Below are positions 44,743 through 53,905 of a stretch of DNA of 64,000 nt, one piece after another. How positions within the stretch are numbered: position 1 is the stretch's first letter; each line of letters begins with the position of its first letter. Source of the stretch: Bradyrhizobium ottawaense (GTDB lineage Bacteria > Pseudomonadota > Alphaproteobacteria > Rhizobiales > Xanthobacteraceae); assembly GCF_900099825.1 (NCBI RefSeq), contig NZ_LT629693.1, forward strand, positions 2,728,001-2,792,000. Direction: 5' to 3'. Below the pieces are notes generated by a model. That model did not search any database. It saw nothing but the letters and a program-made list of their open reading frames with translations, and was not told the DNA's origin. The position numbers and the translations under genes are program-made.

Positions 44743-45654
44743 TCACGAATACGGGTTAATCAGCTTCTGCTGTTCCGCGCTGTGATGGGCCAGCATGTCG
44801 ATGAAGGTTCTGACCTTCGCCGACAGGTGATGACGGTGCGGATAGACCGCGTTCATGGATAATTCTACGGGACGATACTCCGGCAGCAGGCGCACCAGGT
44901 GGCCGGCCTCGAGATCGTCGTGAACCAAAAAACCCGCGGCAAGAGATATCGCGTGGCCGTGCAGCGCCGCCGTCCGCAGCGTCTCGCCGCTATTGCTGAT
45001 CAGATTGCCGGACACCCGCACTGAAGCCGGCGCGCCCTTGCGGTCGACGAACCGCCAGTCGTCCCCCCAGGGATAGTTGACGTGGCGAACGCAATTGCGC
45101 TCCGACAGATCAGGCAGTCGCTGCGGCCGGCCATATTTCTCGATATAGGCGTGCGAGCAGCACAGCACTTGCCGCCAGGTGGCGAGGCTGCGCACGATCA
45201 GGCTTGAGTCCGGTGGCTGCGTCATGCGGATCGCGACATCGTATCCCTCGTCGATCATGTCGACCGTTCGCTCGCCCATCTGCAGATCGACCTTGACCTC
45301 GGGATAACGCGCCAGGAATTCGGCGACCACCGGCGCCACGAACTGCACGATGTGGGTCGCGCAATAGATCCGCAGCGTGCCGCGCGGCGTCAATTGCTGG
45401 GCGCCGGCGATGTCGTCGGCCTGTTCGATATCGGCGAGGATCTGGACGCAGCGGTCGTAATAGGCCTTGCCGACTTCGGTGAGGCTGACCTTGCGCGTGG
45501 TGCGCTGAAGCAGCCGCGCGCCGAGCCGGTCTTCCAGCGACTGCACATGGTTGCTCACCATCGTCGTCGACATCTCGAGGCGGCGCGCGGCGGCGGAAAA
45601 CCCGCCGCTATCCACCACCCGGACAAAGGCCGTCAAACTGGTCAGCCGATCCAT
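44743..45654 (-). CDS. LysR-type transcriptional regulator
   Basis: The 303-residue protein has the LysR winged helix-turn-helix at its N-terminus (FVRVVDSGGFSAAARRLEMS, followed by MVSNHVQSLEDRLGARLLQR) and a two-lobe effector domain (GTLRIYCATHIVQFVAPVVA). It resembles the AaeR/DsdC-like LysR group that represses or activates neighbouring transport genes. It is divergent from an EmrAB-type pump gene 140 bases away, with a 30-bp palindrome between them, so it very probably controls that pump. The ATG at 45654 is used rather than the TTG two codons upstream. Confidence 0.93.
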   Translation of the reverse strand: MDRLTSLTAFVRVVDSGGFSAAARRLEMSTTMVSNHVQSLEDRLGARLLQRTTRKVSLTEVGKAYYDRCVQILADIEQADDIAGAQQLTPRGTLRIYCATHIVQFVAPVVAEFLARYPEVKVDLQMGERTVDMIDEGYDVAIRMTQPPDSSLIVRSLATWRQVLCCSHAYIEKYGRPQRLPDLSERNCVRHVNYPWGDDWRFVDRKGAPASVRVSGNLISNSGETLRTAALHGHAISLAAGFLVHDDLEAGHLVRLLPEYRPVELSMNAVYPHRHHLSAKVRTFIDMLAHHSAEQQKLINPYS

Positions 45655-45684
45655 CGGCAAGCCTCCGATTGTCCACCATTACTG

Positions 45685-45714
45685 GATAATGCTTCCAATA
45701 TTGCCGGGATTATC
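45685..45714. promoter_or_regulatory. Nested palindrome, candidate LysR operator
   Basis: GATAAT-N5-CAATATTG-N5-ATTATC is symmetric around one centre: both the outer arms and the inner octamer share the midpoint 45699.5. It lies 30 bases before the LysR start and 80 before the emrA-like start, the usual place for a LysR-type site that serves both divergent genes. The N5 spacers are not symmetric. Confidence 0.6.
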
Positions 45715-45794
45715 ACACCCGGGCCGATATTGCATCTTCCGCACGTACCCCGCGCCCTCCTCCCGAGGACGCTCGCCAGAGCTGCGAGGATGCC

Positions 45795-47033
45795 ATGTCG
45801 ACCACGACCTATACCACTGACACCACATCGAAAATCAGCCTTCGCCCGTCGCAGAAGGCGGTCAAGCGCGCCGCGCTGGCGCTCCTCGTCGCCCTTGGAA
45901 TCGCCGCCGCCGCGGACTTTGGCTACGGCTATCTCACCACCGGCCGCTACCTGGAATCGACCGACGACGCCTACGTCAAGGCCGACTCCACGATCATCTC
46001 GCCCAAAGTGTCCGGCTACATCGCGCAGGTGCTGGTCGGCGACAACCAGCCGGTGAAGGCCGGGCAGCTTCTGGCCCGGATCGATGATCGCGACTTCAGG
46101 TCGGCGCTCGATTCCGCCCATGCCGACGTCGATGCCGCCGAGGCTTCGGTGCGCAATCTCGATGCCCAGATCGCCCTGCAGCAGCCGGTCATCGAACAGG
46201 AAACCGCCGACGTCGCCGCCGCCGAGGCCAATCTGCAATTCGCAAGGGAAGAGCAGGCCCGCTACGACGGCCTGATGAAGACCGGCTCCGGCACCATTCA
46301 GCGCGCGCAGCAGACCGACGCCGCGTTGCGCGAAAAGAGCGCCCAGCTGCAGCACGAGAAATCCGGCCTGATCGCAGCGCAGCGGAAGGTCGACGTTCTC
46401 ACCACCGAACGCGCCAAGGCCGTGGCGCAACTCGATCGTGCCCGCGCGGTCGAACAGCAGGCGGCGCTGAACGTGTCCTACACCAGGATATCGGCGCCGG
46501 TCGACGGCACCGTCGGCGCGCGATCGCTTCGGGTGGGTCAATTCGTGCAGGCCGGCACGCAGTTGATGGCGGTGGTGCCGCTGGACGCGGTCTATGTGGT
46601 TGCGAATTTCAAGGAAACCCAGCTCACCCATGTGCGCAACGGGCAGCCGGTCGAAATCAGCATCGACAGCTTCCACGGCACCAAACTGAAGGGGCATGTC
46701 GACAGCCTGTCGCCGGCGAGCGGCCTCGAATTCGCGCTGCTGCCGCCCGACAACGCCACCGGCAATTTCACCAAGATCGTGCAGCGCGTGCCGGTGAAGA
46801 TTGTGCTCGACGACCACAACCTGACCGGTCTGCTGCGGCCGGGCATGTCGGCCGAGCCCACCGTCAACACCAAGGCGACGGTGCTGGCCGAAAGCGAAGC
46901 CAAGTCACGGCTGGCCTCGGAGGCCGCGCTGGCGCACCGAACGGCAGCTAAGGCGCCTTTTCAGCCAGCGATTACCAAGTCCTGCCGGACAATCCTTCCA
47001 TATCCTACCCGATTATCGGATCTGAAAGCCTAA
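45795..47033 (+). CDS. emrA: HlyD-family membrane fusion protein of an EmrAB-type efflux pump
   Basis: The 412-residue protein has one N-terminal membrane helix (ALALLVALGIAAAADFGYGYL). The biotinyl-lipoyl domain follows (STDDAYVKADSTIISPKVSGYI, and VLVGDNQPVKAGQLLARIDD), then a long coiled-coil hairpin and the beta-barrel domain (YTRISAPVDGTVGARSLRVGQ, then VVANFKETQLTHVRNGQPVE). It links the inner-membrane pump to an outer-membrane channel. The last 50 residues are unusual and lack the family pattern. It is followed after 36 bases by the MFS pump gene. Confidence 0.9.
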   Translation: MSTTTYTTDTTSKISLRPSQKAVKRAALALLVALGIAAAADFGYGYLTTGRYLESTDDAYVKADSTIISPKVSGYIAQVLVGDNQPVKAGQLLARIDDRDFRSALDSAHADVDAAEASVRNLDAQIALQQPVIEQETADVAAAEANLQFAREEQARYDGLMKTGSGTIQRAQQTDAALREKSAQLQHEKSGLIAAQRKVDVLTTERAKAVAQLDRARAVEQQAALNVSYTRISAPVDGTVGARSLRVGQFVQAGTQLMAVVPLDAVYVVANFKETQLTHVRNGQPVEISIDSFHGTKLKGHVDSLSPASGLEFALLPPDNATGNFTKIVQRVPVKIVLDDHNLTGLLRPGMSAEPTVNTKATVLAESEAKSRLASEAALAHRTAAKAPFQPAITKSCRTILPYPTRLSDLKA

Positions 47034-47069
47034 TGCATCCTGCCTCTGCCTGAGCAAGAGGAGATCCCC

Positions 47070-48692
47070 GTGACCGCACTCCAGCCCACCATGAACACCG
47101 CTTCCGCCGCCAACCTCGGGGGCCATCCCGCGCAAGCCGCGGCGGCGCCGGCGATCTCGGCCAAGACCTGGATCGCGGTCATCGGCGCCACGCTCGGCGC
47201 CTTCATGGCGGTGCTCAACATCCAGATCGTCAACGCCTCGCTGGCCGACATCCAGGGCGCGATCGGCGCCGGGATCGATGACGGCGGCTGGATCTCGACC
47301 TCCTATCTGATCGCCGAAATCGTGGTGATCCCGCTCAGCGGCTGGCTCGCGCAGGTGTTCTCGGTCCGTCGCTACCTCCTGACCAACGCCGTCCTGTTTC
47401 TCATCCTCTCGGTGGCCTGCGCTTTTGCGCAGGACCTGCCGCAGATGATCGTGCTGCGCGCGATCCAGGGTTTTACCGGCGGCGTGCTGATCCCGATGGC
47501 GTTCACCCTCATCATTACGTTGCTGCCGAAGACAAAGCAGCCGGTCGGGCTGGCGCTGTTTGCGGTGTCCGCGACCTTCGCGCCCGCCATCGGCCCAACC
47601 ATCGGCGGCTACCTGACCGAAAACTGGGGCTGGCAGTACATCTTCTACGTCAATCTGGTGCCGGGCGCCGTGATGATCGCAATGCTGTGGTTCTCGCTCG
47701 AAGCCAAGCCGATGAAGTTGTCGCTGCTGCGCGAAGGCGACTGGGGCGGCATCGCGACCATGGCCATCGGTCTCTCCGCATTGCAGACCGTGCTCGAGGA
47801 AGGCAACAAGGACGACTGGTTCGGCTCTTCCTTCATCGTCAACCTGTCGGTGATTGCAGCGATTTCGCTGACCGCCTTCCTGTGGATCGAACTGACCACC
47901 GCAAAGCCGTTGCTCAACCTGCGCCTGCTGGCCCGCCGCAATTTCGGCTTCGGCGTGCTCTCCAATTTTCTGATGGGCGTCGCCCTTTACGGCTCGGTGT
48001 TTATCTTGCCGGTCTACCTGTCCCGCATTCAGGGCTATAATTCCGAACAGATCGGCATGGTGCTGGCCTGGACCGGTCTGCCGCAACTCCTGCTGATCCC
48101 CCTGGTGCCGCGGCTGATGAAACGCTTCGACCCGCGGCTGGTCATTGGCGTCGGCTTCGCCCTGTTCGCCGCTTCCAACTTCATGAACATCTACATGACC
48201 AACGATTACGCCACCGATCAGTTGTTCTGGCCCAACGTGGTGCGTGCCGTCGGACAGGCATTGGCCTTCGCGCCGCTCTCGGCCGTCGCCACATCAGGCA
48301 TCGAAGCGCAGAATGCAGGCTCGGCCTCCGCCCTGTTCAACATGATGCGCAACCTCGGCGGCGCCGTCGGCATCGCCGCGCTGCAGACCTTCCTGACCAA
48401 GCGCGAGCAGTATCACTCCAACGTGCTGATGCAGTCGGTGTCGATACTGGAGCAGGCAACCCGTACCCGGATCGAGCAACTGACGCAGTATTTCATCACT
48501 CACGGCGTCGCCGATCATGCGGAAGCGACGCATCGTGCGGTGATCGCCATCGGCAGGATCGTGCAGAAGCAGGCCTTCATCCTGGCCTTCAGCGATACCT
48601 TCTATCTGCTCGGCGCCGCGCTAATCGTTGCACTCATGGCAGCGTTGCTGCTGAAGAAGCCCAACCATCTTGCAGATGGCGGCGCGCACTGA
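47070..48692 (+). CDS. emrB: DHA2-family MFS drug efflux permease (EmrB-type)
   Basis: The 540-residue protein has 14 hydrophobic helices and DHA2 motifs: LNIQIVNASLADIQGAIGAG, the motif A-like SGWLAQVFSVRRYLL region, and the motif C-like FAPAIGPTIGGYL. The start is GTG at 47070 with AAGAGGAGAT just before it. Together with the membrane fusion protein it forms a tripartite pump for hydrophobic drugs or aromatic compounds, powered by protons. It is part of the LysR-controlled unit. Confidence 0.93.
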   Translation: MTALQPTMNTASAANLGGHPAQAAAAPAISAKTWIAVIGATLGAFMAVLNIQIVNASLADIQGAIGAGIDDGGWISTSYLIAEIVVIPLSGWLAQVFSVRRYLLTNAVLFLILSVACAFAQDLPQMIVLRAIQGFTGGVLIPMAFTLIITLLPKTKQPVGLALFAVSATFAPAIGPTIGGYLTENWGWQYIFYVNLVPGAVMIAMLWFSLEAKPMKLSLLREGDWGGIATMAIGLSALQTVLEEGNKDDWFGSSFIVNLSVIAAISLTAFLWIELTTAKPLLNLRLLARRNFGFGVLSNFLMGVALYGSVFILPVYLSRIQGYNSEQIGMVLAWTGLPQLLLIPLVPRLMKRFDPRLVIGVGFALFAASNFMNIYMTNDYATDQLFWPNVVRAVGQALAFAPLSAVATSGIEAQNAGSASALFNMMRNLGGAVGIAALQTFLTKREQYHSNVLMQSVSILEQATRTRIEQLTQYFITHGVADHAEATHRAVIAIGRIVQKQAFILAFSDTFYLLGAALIVALMAALLLKKPNHLADGGAH

Positions 48693-48702
48693 CTTTTTAG
48701 AC

Positions 48703-48724
48703 GCGTTTTCTCGAAAACGCTTTT
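48703..48724 (+). terminator. Intrinsic-type terminator after the emrB-like gene
   Basis: GCGTTTTC and GAAAACGC form an eight-base stem with a two-base loop (effectively seven pairs with a four-base loop), directly followed by TTTT at 48721-48724. It lies between the pump gene and the AhpD-like gene, so it may only partly stop transcription. Confidence 0.55.
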
Positions 48725-48760
48725 GGAATATACCTTCAACCCCGAGAAAGGAGAACGACC

Positions 48761-49222
48761 ATGAAACCCCGGATGAACTACTACCAGGCTGCCCCCGACA
48801 CCATCAAGGCGCTCAGCGCACTGGAAGCCCAGATCCAGGGCTCCGGCCTCGAAAAATCGCTGATCGAACTGGTCAAGACCCGCGCGTCGCAGATCAATGG
48901 CTGCGCCTTTTGCATCAACATGCACACCCAGGACGCCCGCAAGCAGGGCGAAACCGAGCAGCGGTTGTATCTGCTGAACGCCTGGCGCGAGTCGCCGCTC
49001 TACACCGACCGCGAACGCGCCGCATTGGCGTGGACCGAAGCGTTGACGCTGATCGCCGAGACTCACGCGCCCGACGATCTCTACAACGATGTCCGCGCCC
49101 ATTTCAACGAAGCGGAGACGGTCAATCTGACCATGCTGATCGGGGCGATCAATGCGTGGAACCGGCTCGCGATCGCGTTCCGCGCGGTGCACCCGGTGAA
49201 GGTGGCGGCTGCGGTGGCGTGA
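48761..49222 (+). CDS. AhpD-like carboxymuconolactone decarboxylase family protein
   Basis: The 153-residue protein has the AhpD core: SLIELVKTRASQINGCAFCINMHT, with Cys48, Cys51 and His55 as the CxxC...H relay, and NAWRESPLYTDRERAALAWTEAL. Such proteins reduce peroxides or alkyl hydroperoxides with a disulfide partner. A strong ribosome site (GAAAGGAGAACG) precedes the ATG. Its position behind the pump suggests it belongs to the same stress or compound-tolerance unit. Confidence 0.9.
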   Translation: MKPRMNYYQAAPDTIKALSALEAQIQGSGLEKSLIELVKTRASQINGCAFCINMHTQDARKQGETEQRLYLLNAWRESPLYTDRERAALAWTEALTLIAETHAPDDLYNDVRAHFNEAETVNLTMLIGAINAWNRLAIAFRAVHPVKVAAAVA

Positions 49223-49229
49223 GCGCGTA

Positions 49230-49358
49230 ACTGTCGTGCCCCGCGAAGGCGGGGCATCCAGCACGCCGGGGCTTCTTGGTCAATTACGAACGTCTCTGGA
49301 ATACTGGATCGCCCGCTCCAGTGCGCAATCGCGCACAAGGCGGGCGATGACGTACCGA
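49230..49358. repeat. Bradyrhizobium-type palindromic intergenic element
   Basis: The convergent gap after the AhpD gene begins with a perfect stem TGCCCCGC-GAAG-GCGGGGCA (49237-49256). It continues with GGGCTTCTTGG, GGAATACTGGATCGCCCGC and GGCGGGCGATGAC, words I remember from multi-copy intergenic elements of Bradyrhizobium and Rhodopseudomonas. It may also end transcription of the AhpD and transaminase genes. Confidence 0.6.
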
Positions 49359-49360
49359 GA

Positions 49361-50218
49361 CTACACCGCCGTCTTCTTGGCGAACTCGACATAGATCTCG
49401 CGCAGCCGGTCGGTCATCGGGCCGGGCTTGCCGTTGCCGACCTTCTTGCCGTCGATCGTCACCACCGCCTGCACGAACACGGTGGCGCTGGTGACGAAGG
49501 CTTCCTTGGCGGCCAGCGCCTCTTCGATCGTGAACGCGCGTTCCTCGACGCGAAGCTGGCGCTCCTCGGCCAGCGCGACCACCGCCTTGCGGGTGCAGCC
49601 CGGCAGAATCTCGCTGCCGTTCTGGCGCGTCACGATCACGTCGTCCTGGGTCAGGATGAAGCAGGACGACGAACCGCCCTCGGTCACCTTGCCGTCCTCG
49701 ATCATCCAGGCTTCGCCGGCGCCGGCGACCGCGGCGGCCTGCTTGGCCAGCACCTGCGCGAGCAGCGCCACGCTCTTGATGTCGCGGCGCGTCCAGCGCA
49801 GATCGGGCACGGTGATCACGCCGATGCCGGTCTTGGCCGACGGCGCGTTGATGATGTCCTTGACCGAGGTGAACATGACCAGCGTGGGCTTGACGCCCTT
49901 GGGAAACGCAAAATCGCGACCGGTGTCGGCGCCGCGCGTCACTTCCAGATAGACCATGCCGTTGACGAGATTGTTGCGGGTCACCAGCTCCCGCTGGATT
50001 TCCTGGATGCGCTCGATGCTTTCGGGCAAGGCCAGCTCGATCTCGCCGACCGAACGCTCCAGCCGCGCCAGATGCGAGGCGTTGTCGATCAGCTTTCCGT
50101 CCAGCACCGCGGCGACTTCGTAGATGCCGTCGGCAAACAGGAAGCCGCGGTCCAAAATCGAGACCTTGGCCTCTGACATGGGCACGAACGAGCCGTTGAC
50201 GTAAGCGATCTGTTCCAA
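49361..50218 (-). CDS. dat: D-amino-acid transaminase (class IV, PLP)
   Basis: The 285-residue protein has the class IV aminotransferase fold: YVNGSFVPMSEAKVSILDRG at the start, DRGFLFADGIYEV, the PLP-lysine at about residue 148 in RRDIKSVALL, and EGGSSSCFIL with the conserved glutamate. It moves the amino group between D-amino acids and 2-keto acids, giving D-glutamate or D-alanine for peptidoglycan, or degrades D-amino acids. The start is TTG at 50218 with GGGAG upstream; the first ATG would remove the strand that begins the fold. It lies 129 bases downstream of the glutamate transporter genes. Confidence 0.85.
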   Translation of the reverse strand: MEQIAYVNGSFVPMSEAKVSILDRGFLFADGIYEVAAVLDGKLIDNASHLARLERSVGEIELALPESIERIQEIQRELVTRNNLVNGMVYLEVTRGADTGRDFAFPKGVKPTLVMFTSVKDIINAPSAKTGIGVITVPDLRWTRRDIKSVALLAQVLAKQAAAVAGAGEAWMIEDGKVTEGGSSSCFILTQDDVIVTRQNGSEILPGCTRKAVVALAEERQLRVEERAFTIEEALAAKEAFVTSATVFVQAVVTIDGKKVGNGKPGPMTDRLREIYVEFAKKTAV

Positions 50219-50347
50219 AGCGGATTCTCCCGGGGAGGCACGACGAAGACGGTCCTTCCTATACGCAAATTGTTAATGCCGATAAACCCTCCCGACGTCA
50301 TTCCGGGGCGGCACGCGATTGCACCGAGCACCTCGGAACAATGAAGC

Positions 50348-51079
50348 CTAATGCGACAGAATCTTCGACAGGAATTTCTGCGCTCGGTCGCTCCGCGGAC
50401 TGCCGAAAAAGTCCGTTTTCAGCGCGTCCTCGACGATTTCGCCCTGATCCATGAAGATCACCCGGTGCGCGACCTTGCTGGCAAAGCCCATTTCATGGGT
50501 CACGACCATCATGGTCATGCCCTCGCGGGCGAGATCGACCATGACGTCGAGCACCTCCGAGATCATTTCGGGGTCGAGCGCCGAGGTCGGTTCGTCGAAC
50601 AGCATCGCGATCGGGTCCATGGCGAGCGCCCGCGCAATTGCCACACGCTGCTGCTGGCCGCCGGACAGTTCGGCCGGATATTTGTTCGCTTGCGCCTTCA
50701 AGCCGACGCGATCGAGCAGCTTTTCGGCCTTGGCGATCGCCTCGGCGTGCGACCGGCCCAGCACCTTCTCCTGCGCGAGACAGAGGTTCTCGATGATCCG
50801 CAAGTGCGGAAACAGCTCGAAATGCTGGAACACCATGCCGACTCGCGCCCGGAGTTTCGGCAGGTCGGTTTTGGGATCATTGACCTTGATGCCGTCGAGG
50901 ATGATCTCGCCTTCCTGAAACGGCTCCAGCGCGTTGACGCATTTGATCAGCGTCGATTTTCCCGAGCCCGAGGGGCCGCACACCACCACCACCTCGCCCC
51001 TGGCGACGCTGGTGGTGCAATCCTTCAGCGCCTGGAAGGCCGGACCGTACCATTTATTGACGTGGCTGATTTCGATCAT
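50348..51079 (-). CDS. gltL: Glutamate/aspartate ABC transporter ATP-binding protein
   Basis: The 243-residue protein has the ABC motifs: Walker [10 protein letters not shown] at 35-43, the signature LSGGQQQR near 138 and Walker [14 protein letters not shown], as expected for the polar amino acid group (GlnQ/GltL). It energises uptake by the two permeases encoded directly upstream. It is the last gene of the transporter operon, ten bases from gltK. Confidence 0.95.
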   Translation of the reverse strand: MIEISHVNKWYGPAFQALKDCTTSVARGEVVVVCGPSGSGKSTLIKCVNALEPFQEGEIILDGIKVNDPKTDLPKLRARVGMVFQHFELFPHLRIIENLCLAQEKVLGRSHAEAIAKAEKLLDRVGLKAQANKYPAELSGGQQQRVAIARALAMDPIAMLFDEPTSALDPEMISEVLDVMVDLAREGMTMMVVTHEMGFASKVAHRVIFMDQGEIVEDALKTDFFGSPRSDRAQKFLSKILSH

Positions 51080-51088
51080 GCTGAGCCT

Positions 51089-51781
51089 TTACCGGACAAT
51101 GGCAATGCGTGCCTGCAGGCGCCGAACGCCAAAGGACGCGAGACTGGAAATCGCGAAATAGACCGCGGCTGCGAACAGGTACATCTCGACCAGCCGGCCG
51201 TCGCGTTGCGCCACCTTGCTGGCGGCGCCGAGAAAATCAGGGATCGACAGCACGTAGACCAGCGAGGTGTCCTGGAACAGCACGATGGTCTGCGTCAGCA
51301 GCACCGGCAGCATGTTGCGGAACGCCTGCGGCAGCACGACATAGCGCATGGTCTGGCTGTAGGTCAGGCCGAGCGCGTTGGCGGCCGCCGGCTGCCCCTT
51401 GGAGATCGACTGAATGCCGGCGCGCATGATTTCGGAAAAATACGCCGCCTCGAACAGGACGAAGGTGATCAGCGAGGATGCGAACGCGCCGACGCGTATC
51501 GGCCGCGACGATCCCGTCAGCCATTGCCCGATATACGGCACCAGGAAATAGAACCAGAAGATGACCAGCACCAGCGGCAACGAGCGCATCAGGTCGACAT
51601 AGAGGCCCGCGATGCGACCCAGCAACTTGAAGCCGGACAATCGCATCAGCGCGATCAACGTGCCGAACACCAGTCCGCCGACCGCGGAAAGCGCGGTGAG
51701 CGTCAGCGTAAACGTCATACCGTCGAAAAACAGGTAGCCCAGCGACCGGCGGATGACGTCGAAATCAAAGGTGCTGAACAT
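51089..51781 (-). CDS. gltK: Glutamate/aspartate ABC transporter permease
   Basis: The 230-residue inner-membrane protein has five hydrophobic helices and the permease EAA loop (EIMRAGIQSISKGQPAAANA, followed by LGLTYSQTMRYVVLPQAFR). The ATG at 51781 begins MFSTFDFDVI; an in-frame extension overlaps gltJ. It pairs with GltJ as a heterodimer typical of glutamate/aspartate importers. Spacing to gltJ is ten bases. Confidence 0.93.
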   Translation of the reverse strand: MFSTFDFDVIRRSLGYLFFDGMTFTLTLTALSAVGGLVFGTLIALMRLSGFKLLGRIAGLYVDLMRSLPLVLVIFWFYFLVPYIGQWLTGSSRPIRVGAFASSLITFVLFEAAYFSEIMRAGIQSISKGQPAAANALGLTYSQTMRYVVLPQAFRNMLPVLLTQTIVLFQDTSLVYVLSIPDFLGAASKVAQRDGRLVEMYLFAAAVYFAISSLASFGVRRLQARIAIVR

Positions 51782-51791
51782 CAGATGACCT

Positions 51792-52523
51792 TCACTTCCC
51801 GGAGATGTAGCCGGGGATGGCAACCCGGCGCTCGAGAAAGCGCATGGCGGTCACGACGACGATGTTGATGAGAAGATACAGCACCGTCGCGGCGGTGAAA
51901 GCTTCGAACACCTGGAACGAAAATTCCTGCATCGCACGGGCTTCGCCGGTCAGCTCGATCAGTCCGATGGTAATGGCAACCGACGTGTTCTTGATGGTGC
52001 TGAGAAATTCGGACGTCAGCGGCGGCAGGATGACACGGAAGGCGATCGGCAGCAGCACGTAGCGGTAGGCCTGCGTCGTCGTCAGCCCCAGCGCGGTCGC
52101 GGCCATCTTCTGCCCACGCGGCAACGAACCGATGCCGGCGCGGAGCTGTTCGGCCACACGTACCGACATGAACAGACCGACGCCGATTGCCGCCGTCCAG
52201 AACGGTGCGTTGGGCATTTGCTTCAACCACAATCCCGCCGTGCGCGGCAGCAGTTCCGGCAACACGAAAAACCACAGGAACAATTGTACCAATAGAGGAA
52301 TGTTGCGGAAGAACTCGACGTAGCAGAAGCCGATCGCCGACGCCGTCTTCGACGGCAGCGTGCGCATCACGCCGACGATCGTTCCGATCACCAGCGCAAT
52401 GATCCAGGCCAGCAGCGCGGTCTTGATCGTCAACACCAGCCCGGACAGCAGCATGTCGAGATAGTTGCCGGTGCCGTTCGGCGACGGCTCCCAGAAAATG
52501 TGCCAGTTCCAGTGATAGTTCAC
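51792..52523 (-). CDS. gltJ: Glutamate/aspartate ABC transporter permease
   Basis: The 243-residue protein starts at GTG 52523 (MNYHWNWHIFWEP) and contains the HisM/GltJ permease region (EQLRAGIGSLPRGQKMAATA, then LGLTTTQAYRYVLLPIAFR) and five or six helices. The N-terminus matches GltJ proteins. It is the first permease of the operon, separated from the first binding-protein gene by a palindromic element. Confidence 0.92.
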   Translation of the reverse strand: MNYHWNWHIFWEPSPNGTGNYLDMLLSGLVLTIKTALLAWIIALVIGTIVGVMRTLPSKTASAIGFCYVEFFRNIPLLVQLFLWFFVLPELLPRTAGLWLKQMPNAPFWTAAIGVGLFMSVRVAEQLRAGIGSLPRGQKMAATALGLTTTQAYRYVLLPIAFRVILPPLTSEFLSTIKNTSVAITIGLIELTGEARAMQEFSFQVFEAFTAATVLYLLINIVVVTAMRFLERRVAIPGYISGK

Positions 52524-52647
52524 TTTCGTCCCCGCGAAGCGCTGCCGATGTCACGCGCCAACGCCTGCGAGATTAGCGCTTATGCGAACAACGTCCATGC
52601 AAATTTCCGGCCATTCCTCGGTGGAATGGCCGGACCTGATGAGTGAT

Positions 52648-52749
52648 CCTCATCCTGAGGAGCGCGCCCATGCGCGCGTCTCGAAGGATGAAGGCCCGGC
52701 TGTGGCCTCATGGTTCGAGACGCCGCTTCGCGGCTCCTCACCATGAGGG
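52648..52749. repeat. Palindromic intergenic element between gltJ and the first gltI gene
   Basis: CCTCATCCTGAGGAGC at the left and GCTCCTCACCATGAGGG at the right are inverted copies, with CGTCTCGAAGGATG and GGTTCGAGACG between them. This is a class I remember as common in Bradyrhizobium. A related copy lies at 53770-53898, downstream of the second gltI gene. It sits inside the operon and may lower or stabilise expression of the permease part relative to the binding protein. Confidence 0.75.
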
Positions 52750-52757
52750 TCTGATGT

Positions 52758-53669
52758 TTACTTATACGAATCCGGATCCGGCGAGTCCGAGGGCTTGGCG
52801 AATTCGTTCTTCAGCTCCGCACCGATCGGCGTATTGAGATTCAAGCCCTTTGGCGGGATTTTCTGCGTGAACCACTTGTCGTAGATCTTCTGGCCCTCGC
52901 CGCCGGTGTAGAGCGCAGCCGTGGCGTCGTCGACCACCTTCTTGAAGGCCGGGTCGTCCTTGCGCAGCATGATGCCGTACGGTTCCGGCTTCGAAAATGC
53001 ATCGCTCGAAATCACGTAGGCATCGGGATCCTTCGATCCGGCAACGAAACTCGCGAGCAGGATATCGTCCAGCACGGCAGCCACCGCACGATCGGTCTCG
53101 ACCAGCAGGAACGACTCGGCATGTTCCTTGGCGGGGATGATGTTGATGCCGAGGTTGCGCGCCGCATTGGCTTCGGTGAGCTGCTTGATGTTGGTGGTGC
53201 CGGAGGTGGAAGCCACCGGCTTGCCCTTGAGATCATCGATCGAGTTGAGCTTGCTCGACTTCTTGGAAACGAACCGGGTCGCGGTCAGAAAATGCGTGTT
53301 GGTGAACGCCACCTGCTTGAGCCGGTCGGTGTTGTTGGTGGTCGATCCGCATTCCAGATCGATGGTGCCGTTGGCCATCAGCGGAATCCTCGCCGAGGAC
53401 GACACCGGGTTGAGCTTGACCTCGAGCTTGTCGAGCTTCAGCTCCTTCTTCACGGCATCGACGATCGCAAGGCAGATGTCCATGGCATAGCCGACCGGCT
53501 TCTGGCTGTCGTCGAGGTAGGAGAACGGGATCGACGACTCGCGATAGCCGAGCGTGATGGCGCCGGTCTCCTTGATGTTCTTGAGTGTCCCGGTCAGCTC
53601 CTCACTGCCCGCCTGTCCGGCGTAGCAGGCGATTGCAAGCGTGTACGCGACCGTACGCCATTGCCTCAT
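52758..53669 (-). CDS. gltI: Glutamate/aspartate-binding protein, copy 1
   Basis: The 303-residue periplasmic protein has a signal peptide (MRQWRTVAYTLAIACYAGQ) and matches GltI along its length: LTGTLKNIKETGAITLGYRE, SIPFSYLDDSQKPVGYAMD, IDLECGSTTNNTDR, and GIMLRKDDPAFKKVVDDATA. These blocks line the amino acid binding cleft. The ATG at 53669 has a strong ribosome site (GAGGAGAATTCGA). It is a close paralogue of the next gene upstream, with the same length. Confidence 0.93.
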   Translation of the reverse strand: MRQWRTVAYTLAIACYAGQAGSEELTGTLKNIKETGAITLGYRESSIPFSYLDDSQKPVGYAMDICLAIVDAVKKELKLDKLEVKLNPVSSSARIPLMANGTIDLECGSTTNNTDRLKQVAFTNTHFLTATRFVSKKSSKLNSIDDLKGKPVASTSGTTNIKQLTEANAARNLGINIIPAKEHAESFLLVETDRAVAAVLDDILLASFVAGSKDPDAYVISSDAFSKPEPYGIMLRKDDPAFKKVVDDATAALYTGGEGQKIYDKWFTQKIPPKGLNLNTPIGAELKNEFAKPSDSPDPDSYK

Positions 53670-53769
53670 TCGAATTCTCCTCATTGGACGATTCCGGACC
53701 GTTCGGCGACCGAACCGACTGTAAACGTCTACGCCCATGCAATGACCGGGCCATTGCACCCCAGCCAGA

Positions 53770-53898
53770 CCTCATCCCCGCGTAACGGCTGCGCCGTTAT
53801 CGCTGGAGGAGCGGCGTCTTCGCCGCGTCTCGAAGGATGAAGCCGCTAGCCGGGCCACATGGTTCGAGACGCCGCTTCGCGGCTCCTCACCATGAGGA
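53770..53898. repeat. Second palindromic element between the two gltI genes
   Basis: The stretch shares GCGTCTCGAAGGATGAAG and GGTTCGAGACGCCGCTTCGC, then GGCTCCTCACCATGAGG, with the copy at 52648-52749, although its left arm differs (GGAGGAGCGGCGTCTTCGCC). Each gltI copy is thus followed by the same kind of element, as if gene and element had been duplicated together. Confidence 0.75.
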
Positions 53899-53905
53899 TG
53901 TGCAC

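Noticed and set aside
50281..50345. Possible further palindromic element before gltL (CATTCCGGGGCGG and CCTCGGAACAATG)
   Set aside because: The arms match only partly and overlap the end of the gltL region. It may be a degraded repeat, but the evidence is too thin.
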